In this document: positions 45,966 to 57,300 of the stretch, piece by piece
How positions within the stretch are numbered: the first letter of the stretch is position 1
Layout: each line of letters opens with the position of its first letter
Origin: Undaria pinnatifida
Lineage: Eukaryota; Sar; Phaeophyceae; Laminariales; Alariaceae
Length of the DNA: 64,000 nucleotides
Reading direction: 5' to 3'
NCBI GenBank assembly: GCA_012845835.1
Contig: JABAKD010000020.1
Coordinates: forward strand, 13,320,268-13,384,267
Notes under the pieces: generated by a model
What the model was told of the DNA's origin: nothing
Databases searched by the model: none
The model's input: only the letters and a program-made list of their open reading frames with translations
Program-made: the position numbers and the translations under genes

Positions 45966-47654
45966 GATCTTCGCCTTTCAGACGGTAGCATGGGGAAAAG
46001 GGGTTATGCGCGAGGTAGGAAGCATCGCGCCATTCATAGACGATGAAGAGGTAGAGCGATATGAAGAGGTTACGTCGGCCTCTCGTGCGTAGTGCATTAG
46101 TCATCCCACGCTATGGGTGCAGCAGATTCCAAGAATTTTCTGATTTCCTAACATAAGGAACTCCATATCAACATCACCCGAACCATGACTTCGAAGACAT
46201 TCGCTCGTGCAATCCGACCAAAATGCTTTATATGCGCTGCTGCTATAAAAAATATACACCTAACAGTATCGGACTAACCGGTAGTTCCTCGCCTGAGGAG
46301 CTCGAACGGCCAGAAACGCTGGACCCGGAAACAACCCCTACCGCGGGGTGACTCGTGTAAGGTTTTGTCAGGGGCACAGCCTGTGTGGACCATGTGGGGG
46401 GTTGCCTACTGCGGCCAAAACGTTAGCGGCTGTAAGTACAGTTGTCTGTTGTTATGTACTTGTACAGTATCGCTACACATGTCTCTGATGTCGTCGGTTG
46501 CTGTCGATATCACTCGTGCCCGAGTTCCGAGTTCCGAACCAACGACAGTTTTCCGAATGACGAGCGGCCTCCAGCGATGCACCCGCTACTCACACAGCAG
46601 GGCGCGTCGAAAATGGTTCGATTGTGCTGCCTGCTGTTGTGTTGCGATTGAGTCTCTGAAAGTTGACTTTTTTTTATATATATAGTCTAGTCTATCCTCC
46701 GGCGGATGGCGAAAATAAAGCTCAAGCTCACCACACTTCCACGTATTTTCATACGCGTCGTGTGTCGAAAATTGACCCCCTGAACAAACTTTATAAAATA
46801 TACCTGGCATCTATATATTGGGGGCTGTGAGCTTACTGGACTTCACGGCTAGTAACTGATTGGATGGCCGAATAAAAGCCAATTAACTACAGTAACTTAT
46901 TGTTTATTTACAAAAGCCAGAGGTGACATAAACGCGCCAGTCAGATGCGAAGACAAAGAACTCCGCAAATTACCGCACGCAACCCACTGCAAATCCTAGC
47001 CAACTACAAACTAGTCGGCGACTCGCAGTTGGCAACACATACTATCGCTCTACGAATTTTGGTTCAAGATTGTTCTGATTCTAATCGACAATCGTAGCGG
47101 GAGTGCGAAGGAACTTTCTGCCTTCGGAATCGAGCAGCAGCAGTTGAGAAATCAAAATCACCGCGGTTTCTGAGCGACAACATTTATCGGGTTGTGTTGT
47201 TATAATGCTAGGGTCGTAGATACCTAAAACTCTTGAGGGCAGGATAACGTCTTTGTAGCGGGAAGTCAGGGAGAAGGGGCTGAACTAATTTACCGACCGC
47301 GGATAGATGTAGGTGCCGTAGATTGGTCTGGTATCTTGCAGTCGTTCACCGTGGTTCCTGAGTGACGATATTCGTCGGGTTGTATTGTTATAATGCTTAG
47401 GGACGTAGATACCTGAAACTATTGAGGACAGGATAACGTCTATGTAGCGGGAAGTCAGGGAGAAAGGGCTGAACTAATTTACCGACCACAGATGGATGTA
47501 GGTGCCGTAGATTGGTCTGGTATCTTGCAGTTGTCGGCATTGGCGGTGGTAGCGCGCTTCATATTTGAGGTGGCACTTTAGCTAAAAATGCTTCCAGCGT
47601 CGCCGTCAGCTCGAGTGTCTCCGGCGCAAACACTATTAAATCCCTCTTCAGCTA
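45966..47654. other. Spacer with a two-unit tandem repeat
   Basis: No gene was recognised. The main structure is the 189-base tandem repeat at 47161-47538. Confidence 0.4.
47161..47538. repeat. 189-base tandem repeat, two units
   Basis: Both units contain GGGTTGT(G/A)TTGTTATAATG, GTAGCGGGAAGTCAGGGAGA, CTGAACTAATTTACCGACC and GTGCCGTAGATTGGTCTGG. They differ by scattered substitutions and are in the same orientation. Confidence 0.85.
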
Positions 47655-49138
47655 CTAAACAAGGATGCCCACCTCCAGTCGACTGTCCGCGTCATCCATC
47701 GGGTTCTCGCCGGACCCCCCGTCATCATCGCCGTCGTTGCCGACGGTGTGGTCATCCACCTCTGGCTGCTGCTCAATTTCGGCTATCCTTTTCTTTACCT
47801 GGTCGATCATGGACTGCACCTCGGCATCTCGAATGTACCTTGCGAAGTCCAGTCCCTGCGTAAACTCTAGTAGTTCCTGATGATGTGTGTGGTGCGACCG
47901 TGATGGGAGTGATATTGAATTAAAAAAAATGCTTCCCGCGTAGCACTTGTAAGGATGGAGCTCTGAACGTCAGGGAATTGACGACACTTGCCTTGAACAG
48001 TACATACATACTTTGAAATATGCTTTCACCCTCAAGGCTGGCATGAAACTAGTTATTGGCGGTATTTTACAGACTAATGCGTCCGCCTTTCCCTCTGCAA
48101 CATGGCTGCAAGAACCTGTTCTAGATGTGTGTCGTGTCGCTCGACAGAGAGTAGTAGCAGCGTAGACGTACAATCATGATTGAAAAGAACAGAGGTACGC
48201 TGAGACGTGCCACTATTGACACTCCAAACGTCCTAATCCCAGCATTCCTGTGGCTCATGTTCGTCGCGGGAAACACTCACTGGTCTGAGGTGACACGTTG
48301 CAAAAAGGGCTCGTATCGTCAAACTCACCTCTAACTCCTCCTCGTGCTTGAGTTCGTCCTCTGCTTCTGCCTTCGCCTCGGTCATCGCCCACTTTGGTCG
48401 ACACGGTTTGCCATCCCTTTTCCTTCGTTTTTCTACCGCGCGCAACTCCGCAGGATCTACTCGACCCCCCCCTTCCTCAGACCCCACACCTCCCTTCCCC
48501 TCATCCTCCTTTCCTTCCTCGCCCAGCTTCTCTTCCCCTCCACCTCCACCATGCGCTGGGTGTAGGTGGTCATTCGTGCTATTTTCTATCGAGTGGTTTT
48601 CGTCGTCGTTGAGCCCGATAGACCAAGCTTTGCCCCCTTGCTCCTCGCTACCTTGGACGGAGCTCTTCCCCTCTTCAAGTGCGAGCCCACGAGTCATTTG
48701 CCGCATCTTCGACTCCCTTTCCGCGAAGCGTCGCTTGTTCTTCTCTTTCGTTCGTAGGTCCTCCATGTACTTCTCTTCCAGGGTCTCTTTGGTTAGCTGA
48801 AGGTCGGCCAACCACCTGCGATGCCGAGTCAACGCCGTCTCTCGCTTCACCCGCTTGCGTAGAAGCGTCTCGGCGTTCAGGCTCTTGCCGGCGAACCCTA
48901 TCTCTGTCTTCACCTTGCCCGTCAGAAACGCGTGCTTGCCCGCGGCCGCCGCCACTTCTCCACCTTTCGCCGCCGCTGCTACGCCTGCAAAAGGCCGATT
49001 ACACAGCATTACGCCTTTGTAGTTCCCTATGCTGCCTGCCCCGGCAAGCGGGGCGCCTCCGCCGCGCGTCGCCACAGACATCCCCAGGCTTGCCGAGGGG
49101 CGCTCACTGAGCATGACGCCCTGCGTGGGAAGTGTCAT
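47655..49138 (-). CDS. Two-exon coiled-coil protein of unknown function
   Basis: Exons 49138-48329 and 47876-47655 join in phase 0 through a GTGAGT donor and a TCAG acceptor, giving 343 residues from the first ATG. The N-terminal part carries two related words, GVMLSERPS and GVMLCNRPF, then FLTGKVKTEIGFAGKSLNAE. A basic helical segment follows (LRKRVKRETALTRHRRWLAD and EEKYMEDLRTKEKNKRRFAE). After an acidic, glycine-rich linker and a second charged helix, exon 2 gives ELLEFTQGLDFARYIRDAEV and QSMIDQVKKRIAEIE, then an acidic end. The arrangement resembles small cilium/flagellum-associated coiled-coil proteins, but I cannot name the family. A pyrimidine-poor acceptor-like GTTAGCAG just before the ATG leaves room for a 5' exon. 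Confidence 0.7.
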
Positions 49139-49466
49139 GCTGCTAACCGACAACAGGTGTGGAGGCCAATATCCTTTAGGAGCCAGGAATGACCCACTAC
49201 CTCAATGCGACACGTCAACAAGACGACATGACGACACGACAACACGACAACGACAACTAAGACGACAACACGACAACCCGCCGCACATTGCAGCAAACAG
49301 GAAGAAAAATCGAAACCGTCAAAAACGCTCGTTCAGCCCCGTGAATAGCACGCCACCTCAACCTCAACAAACACCCATGCGACAAGCTCTCATGTTGGCC
49401 TGTTGCACCGCCTTCGCACGCGAGCACAGCAGTGCCACTGCTGCTGTATTGCCGGTATTGGTTACC
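49139..49466. promoter_or_regulatory. Putative bidirectional promoter with ACGACA repeats
   Basis: The region separates two divergent start codons by 328 bases. It contains a run of CGACAACACGACAAC-like words at about 49205-49280. An in-frame ATG at 49377 could start the + gene 30 codons earlier, but the later one places the signal peptide at the very N-terminus. Confidence 0.45.
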
Positions 49467-52400
49467 ATGAGGATCGTGACTACTGGAGGCGTCCTGCTCG
49501 CCGTGCCGCACGTGGCTGGGTTTGTTGCAGGGCCGACCGTATGTCTGGTGCCAACCTCGGCACTACCTCAACCGTCCGCCTTTTCCTTGCGGTCACCACA
49601 TCAAGCACAAGCAGTCGTTCGCACGGCACCACGTCGCCACCGCCACCGCCACGGAGCAGCCGAAACGCTTACAGCTGCAGAATCAGTGTGGTGTAGTCAA
49701 GAGGGATTTGGTTGCAGTATATATCGAAGGCGGCAGCGGCAGTTGTGGGTCACGCCTGCCGCCAGCGCGACCACGACCGGGGCCGGAACGACGACGTCGA
49801 CGTCCTCATTGCCAGCAGCGCGAGCAACAATTCTCGTCGATCATGATCATCATGACGACGAACCCAGCAGCAGCGACGCGGCCGCCTCTGCCGGGGTGGG
49901 GATGGGACTCCAACTGGCAGTGATTGGACTGAACGCTGACGAACTTGGGCTTAGAATGGCGGAGCGGCACGGGCTCTTGGCGACGTCGATGGACGAGCTG
50001 ATGAAGGGCAGAAAAGGACGGAGGACGGACGCGGTCAAGGCGAAGGCAGTGTCTAAGTGGCTCGCGGAGAAGAGCGCGGGTGAGGTTGTTGACAGTGCCC
50101 GAAAGACGCGCATCCCGGAGACTCAGTTTGGCGATATATACCGTACCAGGGACCCGTTGTCATAATGTTAAACTTTGCTTCAGTTGTGACCGCAAGTATG
50201 CACGCTGCAGAAGTGCTGCACGTGATTGTAGTGCGTTGTGCAGCGCTTCCTGAGCTGGCTGTCGTCAGTTGATGTTGGCGGGTGTCCCACGAATGTCCTC
50301 GAACGAACTGCAGTCCCTATTTTATAACTAGTTTTCAAGGACGTCAGCCGTGAGTTTGACGAATTTCAGGTCAATACTCATCTTTGCAAGCTGCGTTGTT
50401 GGTACCCTATTTGTGTGTCTGTGTGTCTGATGTGCGGTGTGTTCGGCGTTGGGCTGGTGTTCCGCCGAGTAACACGAACAGAACACGAAGCACCGCTATG
50501 ATAATAGATGTATTCTACAACACCTTCAAGCACTAGTGGTGATGGTGGTGGTGTTGGTGCTGGTGGCATTATGTTGGTGTTTGTGGTGGTGGTGGAGGCG
50601 TTGTTGTTGGTGGTGGCCGTGCTGCTGGTGCTATAAAGGAACTGCTGTGCCCGCAGAGCTCTCAGCCCTTAGCGCCGTGGCTGTCTCTGTTGGTGCTGCG
50701 TCTGCTGGGTTTTCGGGCAGACGACTACAACACACGATCTACAAACACACTTGGATAGTCACCCACCCCGGGTGCTGACCCGAATCGCGGTACGCGTTCC
50801 CCTAGCGCCGACAATCACAAAACTGATGTTGCTGTTACTGTTGCTGCTGCTGCTGCTGCTGCGCACCTGGGTGCCGTCTTCTTGAATATCTATGCCACAC
50901 GCTGCTGCTGCGCACCTGGGTGCCGTCTTCTCGAATATCCATGCCATACAGGTGTACAATTCCAGTACTGCTGTATGTGCCGTATCATATACCAGGTGCC
51001 TGGTACTGTATACGACAGCGAGTGCACACTCTCTTCGCCCACCCAACCCAGATCAGCGAACAACAAGACCCTGTCAGAGCACACCCAGCAGACTCGGTCC
51101 ACTCCCCCTCTCTCTCTTGCGCGCGCTACAGGTGGAATCCTCACAGGATTTCCGACTACAGCGGCGCAAGCGGAATTACTGGACAAGCAGGGCGTGACAT
51201 TAGAGCACCTGGTCGTCGTTGGCCGGGAGGGATTAGACGGAAGGCAGGCCAACGATGGCGAAAGTGAGGAGGAAGAGGTGGAAGACGACCTTCTTCTGAC
51301 GCGCTACAAAGGGAAAGTGGTGAAGGTCGTGGCCGAGGCCCAGGGTGACATTGACAGCCTCTGCGATTCAGTCGCGCGCCTAGTTGTCACCCTCCCACCC
51401 CCCGGATCGCGCGGCGCCAACGATTCCGCTGAAAGAGCAGCCGGCGGTGGCGGTGGCGGCGTCGGATCGAAGGGCGCGGTCGATTTCGGCTCGGAGACGG
51501 TAGCGGAGGTGAAAGCAGAGGTAGAGGTGGAAGAAGAAGAAGAAGCAGGTTACAGCAACCCGCTGTTGGCATCGATCGCCACGATGAGCCCTTCCGAGCG
51601 TCAGCTGGCCAAGGAGCGCGACCCTGTCTCCTACGAGGCAGCGGTCCGGCTGTCGAGGAGCGGCGCGGAGGCGAAGCGCGCGGTGAAGGAGAAAACCAAG
51701 CGAAAGAAGAGGGAGGCAAACGAGGCGCAGCAGATGGACACGCCCTTCTACGTCGCCGTTGCTCAGGGTCAGCCCAAAGCGCGGTTCCGCCCCCAGGTGC
51801 CAATGGTACCGTCGCGCATCACGGAGCGGCTGCAGTCGGCCGCCAGCGCTCCGGAGGGTGAGGAGGGCAGCGGCGCCGCCAACACCCGGCTTGAGTTCGG
51901 CCCGCTCGTGATCGACAGCCCGGCGTCAGATTGTCTCTTGGCGGCGGGCATCACAGAGCCTACCGGCATCCAGGCAGCAGGGATGGGGCCCATACTGGCC
52001 GGCGAGAGCGTAATCTTGCACGCGATGACGGGGAGCGGGAAGACGCTGGCGTTCCTCCTCCCCCTCATGCAGCGCTGGGCGCCAGGGCTGCTTTCTCGTG
52101 CGGCGGCGTCGGGGGGCGGGGGCGGGGGGGGGGGGGGGGAGGGGGCGTCTGCGCCGGATGGGCCTTTCCGGGTGTTGCTGGCTCTCCCCACGCGCGAGCT
52201 TGCGGTGCAGGTGGCGCGGGAGGTCGTGCTCCTCTCTGGCGGACTGACCGCCTCCGTGGAGCTGCTGGTAGATTCGAGTGTTTTCCACGACCTATCGACC
52301 GTCAAGGCCCCAATTGTGGTTGGCTCTGCGAAGGTTCTCGAACGGTGCGTCTCTTCACCCTTAGCTGCTGGGTATATAGCGAGTGCAAATGACGCACAGC

Positions 52401-54352
52401 GGCGTAAGGGGAGAGGGGGGGGGGGTATTCCGAGCCACTGCGCTGTTGACAGGTTATTTACTCACTGTACTTATGAACGAAGTACGCTACGATAGGACTG
52501 CTTCAATGACGTGTGTTTTTTTATGGTTTTGTTCCGGCGTGTATGTTTTCGGCGAGATTTGCGCGGTGGAGTGAGACAGGCAGGTACTCAAGTAGGCTGG
52601 ACGAGTTGACCCTTTTACACTGCACTCCCGTTATGGGGACTAAACAGTTTGAAATTGACTATTAATAGGATCATTTTTGGAGTTGGAAAAGGGTGACGCG
52701 ACGAGCCCCGCCAACTTTTCAATTGCCGCTCTCGCCGTTATCGCCGCTATCGCCCTTCGACATGTTTGCGCTGCCCGGCAGGCTCATCCGGAAGTCGCGC
52801 CCGACCGTGCGCGCGGAGGTGCTGCCGCAGGTGAAGTGCATAGTGGTGGACGAGGTTGACCGATTAGTCGACGTCCTGTCCAAGCACGCGCCGCCGAAGG
52901 AAGTGGAGAAGCGGAAAAGGCACGCTCGCCCGATTGCGGCGTTGCTCGAGAGGGTCCTGCAGTCCTCACCAGGCGTTCAGGTAAAAATACGGCGCGTTAG
53001 TTTTTCTTTTTTTTCTTCTTCAATCACATCTATTTGTATACACTGTTTCGCCAGCTTCCTCCTTGTTCGTAACTCAGATACGGTTATACTTGGGTTATCA
53101 TGCGACTCTGGTTCCAAGTAGTTTATAGTGTAATTTGTCCCCGAACACGTGAGTGTGGCTGATGTTTGGTTTTTACCCTTACGATAAGCTGGCGTAATAC
53201 AGCTATTGGACATAAGGAGGTAACAGCTTTATGCCAGACAGTGGTCTGGTCTATCTGGTGTCTTGTGTGTCTCAGCAAAGCGAACGGCAACATATCTCCA
53301 TCTGCAGGCACGCGCGAAGGAAAGCGGGCCCTGCGCACCCAACCCCTCTTTTGACACGTGCTGCTCAAATCTCCCTCTCCCGAACGATCGAACAAAATAT
53401 TGCACCCACGGTTTACACATTGCCCCCCCTGCGACGCTTACCTCTATAATTGCGCTTGCTCTCTGCTTCTGTGTCGTCGGGGCAGGTGGTAGCTTGCTCG
53501 GCAACCATCGGCCGCCCGCTTCGCCGCGAGCTGGGGCACATCGTCCGACGCGCTTCTGCTCTGGGATCCGCCGGGATGGCCAGCGGTGACGGTAGCGACA
53601 GTAGCAGCAGCAGCCGCGAGCTGAGGGTGGTCCGCGATGCTCTCGAATCGTCCTCGGTCGAAAACCTAGCGAACGAGCGGGCGGTGGCCATCCCGGGCAC
53701 GATCCGCCACTGCTGCATCCCACTAGCGGAGGGCGATTTCTTCTCTCGACTGGAGGGCCTCACGGCGGCGGTGCGTGAGCTTCAGCCGCGGCGACCACTG
53801 ATCTTCGTCCCGCCGGGGGAGCGCGTGACGGCGGTGGTGGCGCACCTGAGGCGCTCTGGTGGAGACGTTGGCCGGCGTGCGGTCGCCCTTCACGAAGCGA
53901 TGGGGTTCATGTCCGACGAGGAGAAGGGTGGTGTCAGGGGGCAGCACGCGTCCGAGGCGATTCATCAGCACGACAGGCTGGCGGAGGAGTTCCGAGGGGG
54001 TTCGACTGCAGGAGGGGGAGGGGGGGTGGGAGGCATGGGGGACACGGATTTGCTCGCAGGGTCTGGGGTAGGCGGTCGGCTCCGCGCGGGTGAAGCTGGG
54101 GCTCTTTTAGTTACTGGGGAGGAATCGGCGCGGGGGTTGCACTTTGACGATGTGGATTTTGTGTTTTTGATGCAGAAGCCGAAGAGTCCGGATGAGTATG
54201 TTCACCTTGCCGGGCGCACGGGGCGCCAGGGGAGGACGGGGACCGTGGTGACACTAGTGGAGTTCGAAGAGTTCAGACGGCTGCAGGCGTGGTCAAACTC
54301 GCTCAAGGTTCACTTCGAACCGCTCGACATTCTCAAAGTTGTGAAACGATGA
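49467..54352 (+). CDS. Plastid-targeted fusion of a degenerate adenylate-kinase-like domain and a divergent DEAD-box RNA helicase
   Basis: Four exons (49467-50079, 51132-52344, 52782-52980, 53486-54352) join in frame to 963 residues. Residues 1-18 are a signal peptide followed by FVAGP, the heterokont plastid signal. Residues about 147-300 follow an adenylate kinase fold: LQLAVIGLNADELGLRMAER, ATSMDELMKG, GILTGFPTTAAQAELLDKQG, LEHLVVV and YKGKVVKVV..GDIDSLCDSV. The P-loop is absent, the GFPRT arginine is threonine, and the lid is replaced by an acidic stretch. The helicase follows: motif I AMTGSGKT (502-509), PTREL (557), DEVD (632) in place of DEAD, SAT (680), PLIFVPP, VTGEESARGLHF and YVHLAGRTGRQG (913). 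The helicase should act on plastid RNA or ribosomes; the role of the kinase-like part is unknown. A G-run encoding polyglycine lies at 52112-52140. Confidence 0.82.
50335..50405 (-). repeat. Dispersed GCTTGCAAAGATGAG-family repeat, copy
   Basis: GACGTCAGCCGTGAGTTTGA with CAATACTCATCTTTGCAAG and CTGCGTTGTTGGTACC closely matches 7637-7695. It lies in intron 1 of the fusion gene. Confidence 0.65.
50525..50640 (+). repeat. (GGT)n microsatellite
   Basis: Imperfect GGTGGT/GTTGGT triplets lie in the first intron of the fusion gene. Confidence 0.75.
50850..50945 (+). repeat. Tandem 44-base duplication
   Basis: GCTGCTGCGCACCTGGGTGC plus CGTCTTCT(T/C)GAATATC(T/C)ATGCC occurs twice in direct succession. 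Confidence 0.8.
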
Positions 54353-57300
54353 TTTAATTTTATGGGTGACGGCGGTGGTGGATGCGTGCTGCCTGGCGTA
54401 GCGATGGAGGCGTGCTGTCTGGGGATGGCGGTAGGGACGTGCTGCCTGGGGTTGGCGGTGGGGGTGTGCTGCCTGGGGGTGAGGGTGGGGGCGTGCTGCC
54501 TGCCGCCCCTTTTTTTTATCCCTGTGAGGAGTCAGGAGGGAAACAATGAACAAATTTGATTAAATTGCTTTTTTAAGCATTTACCGTCCGAAGAAACCCG
54601 CGCTCGTACTGGATTTTGGGGGCGATCGTCGTTTGGTGTATGAATTACGATGCAAGGAGGCTGTACGACATGAGCGGTGCATGGTACTACTCGTGCTGCT
54701 TGCGCGCTTACACGATTCACTGACGGTGATAATAGAGTGTTTGCGATTTCCAATTTTGTTTGGGTTGAAAATCATGTAATGATAGTATTGAGCCTCGACG
54801 AACGTCATAACCGAAGACCAACCAACCCACGAGAAAAATCAGGTTGAAAAATATAAGGATGGTGTTTATTATATATACTCCGGAGTATATCAGAACGTGT
54901 TACCTCTAACCTAATTGTTCGCTGTTTTTTTGTGGGTTGGGTTGGGTCGGCCTTGGATTGTGACATTCGACGGTTTCAATACTATTCTTATACGTTATCC
55001 TCTACCCAATCCCTACCAAATCAATGCTGGTACATCGCAACAACGGTTGTCAGTTATTTGGCCGCGATACCTCGGCTCCCAGAGGTGGTCAATGTCGTGC
55101 CAGTGTCTCGTTTTTTTGGAGACGTTTCCCCCCCCCCGCACGACGCTGCTGCTTCGATTGGTGAAACGCTCAAAATTTGTACTGGCATGCTGTGCTTAAG
55201 AGGTCATGGTAGTGAGAAACAGAGCACTTGGGAACGGATGGGGAGCCATGTTTTATTTTAGAACTGTGGCGCTACCCGGCTGCCCGGCTGCAACCTCCCT
55301 TCATGGCTTCAGTGCCATTAATATTATTCAGTGTGTTAAGTGCGAGTGTGGCGGTGATTTCGATTATCGCGACAAATAACCGGGTGTGTGCATTTCTTGT
55401 CATAGTACACCTACCAGGTATGCCATCATCTTGTGAGAAACGCCCACGAGTGTTGCTACAATATGGCGATCAGACATGCCAAATCTCGCGCCCTGCATTG
55501 GTTGGCGGGAGCCTCGTTTCCTCGGCCCTGCCACTAGCGCCACCATACAGCGGTCGGCGAGCACGCTTGTATTTTTCGCTACCATAAACAGAGTAGAACA
55601 CGTATTACGGAGGACAACAGTAATCAGGACCTGCGATACACAATAAAAACTATATATCCCACTGCTTCTCCTAACCATATTTTTAGTCTTGATTATTACT
55701 AGATTCCCCCGCAATAGAAGAGCTTTCGTCTTTTACCACAACGAACACAAGCAGTAGAAGTCCCGGCGCGTTGTGGATGGTCCCCAAAGCATCACACCTA
55801 AAATCATTTTTTGTTTACCCGTCTATTGACACAAACACAGTAGTCGCCCTTCCAACTCCCAACGGCGACGACGTTTTCACAAGAAAGGCATCGCTAATGT
55901 ACGACTGATTGCACAACGCTACGCGTGATGCTTACACGGTGGCGGCGTTGGCGGCAACAGCACTCGCGGCGGCGGTACGCATCAGGGCCGAAAGAGAACC
56001 GGCAAACCCGCAACGCATACAAGTGTGCAACGCAAAGCGCCCAACGCACGGCGTGCCGGGGGACAAACCCAACGAAACGCCCGCCAACACCATGCGTTAC
56101 CTCCACGCCCACGCACCTGGGTTGTCGCGCATCTCAGCTGGCCAGCGAAGGCAACGCCCCTAGCGTCTACAGATAACAGCAGGGGACTCGGTCAAAGTAG
56201 TTGTAAGGGACTCGGGGAAAGCAGACTGCATGGCAACTACTTTTCCTGTAGCCATGGCTGTAGGAACGCTCAACACTCCGGCCGGTCGACACAAGCGCAA
56301 GGTACGGGCAATACTCGAACGGCTAATGAAACATGGCGTTACAGCGCGGTAATACTTGTACTAGCAGCAAAATCTCCGAACATAAATAAAAGCGTGATAT
56401 TCTTACTTTACGGCTGCCCCCCCCTCTCCTTCTCTGCTCTTTTTCAACACTGCAACACATCGGACTGAGCAATGGCTTGGCTTCCAGCAAATAACTAAAA
56501 CAAGTCGAAGAGCGTCACGAACCAAGCGGGGCAGGCGAATCACGCCACAAAACTGCCAATGGCGAAAGCACAACCTATGCTCCCCTCGTGCTGTATACAC
56601 TGCTCGGTGCGCTCAAGATAATATTATGCAGGGTGACCGCACCATAAACCTAGCCGATATGCACAACGCCGCCTTACGCTATCGAAACCCATCTTGTTAA
56701 CACTACAGCACCCTCGTAGCAAACATTCCGCAATCAAAGCGCATTTAGGAAAAACAACACAAGATGTTGATCAAACATCTCTCGACCGCGTGCCGTTCCC
56801 AAACCAGCGTGGTCATCTACGACAGGCTTTCGGAGCAACTCCGCGCTGTCATGGATCTCTGAGTCGCCCTAGGTACAACTATGCTAGACAACTCTCAACC
56901 AAAACACATTCCACCCTACCCCCCCCCACTCCCTCCTCTGCCTACATAATGCTACGCCCCCTTCCGCCTGGTTTCCATTTCCGTTTCCCGCACTACGAGC
57001 TAAGAGCCACTATTGTTGTCTTACACCACTATCCTGTTTTCGGCGTCACGAACGGCCATGACACCCCTTCCAAGTTTTCGCGTAACCCATATACAGGAAC
57101 AACAAGGGTTCCACCGCGCCACAAGAAACCTCGTACGCATCCTCCCCTCCCCCTCCCCCGGTCTCCCCTCCGCCTGCTTCCGCCTATGAAGCAGGAGACT
57201 GAGGCACGGGTAAAAGAGTGAGAGCAATGAGTAGACGGTTTCAGGGACATGCGATTGCACGTTCGGCAAGCAGGGAGGGAGCAGGGGAAGGCGGGGTGTC

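Noticed and set aside
52693-52781. Reading the helicase exon 3 as starting upstream to include MFALPGRLIR, which looks like motif Ib
   Set aside because: No acceptor keeps that frame with exon 2; the GGCAG acceptor at 52781 gives an exact phase match and a normal-length motif Ib to II spacing.
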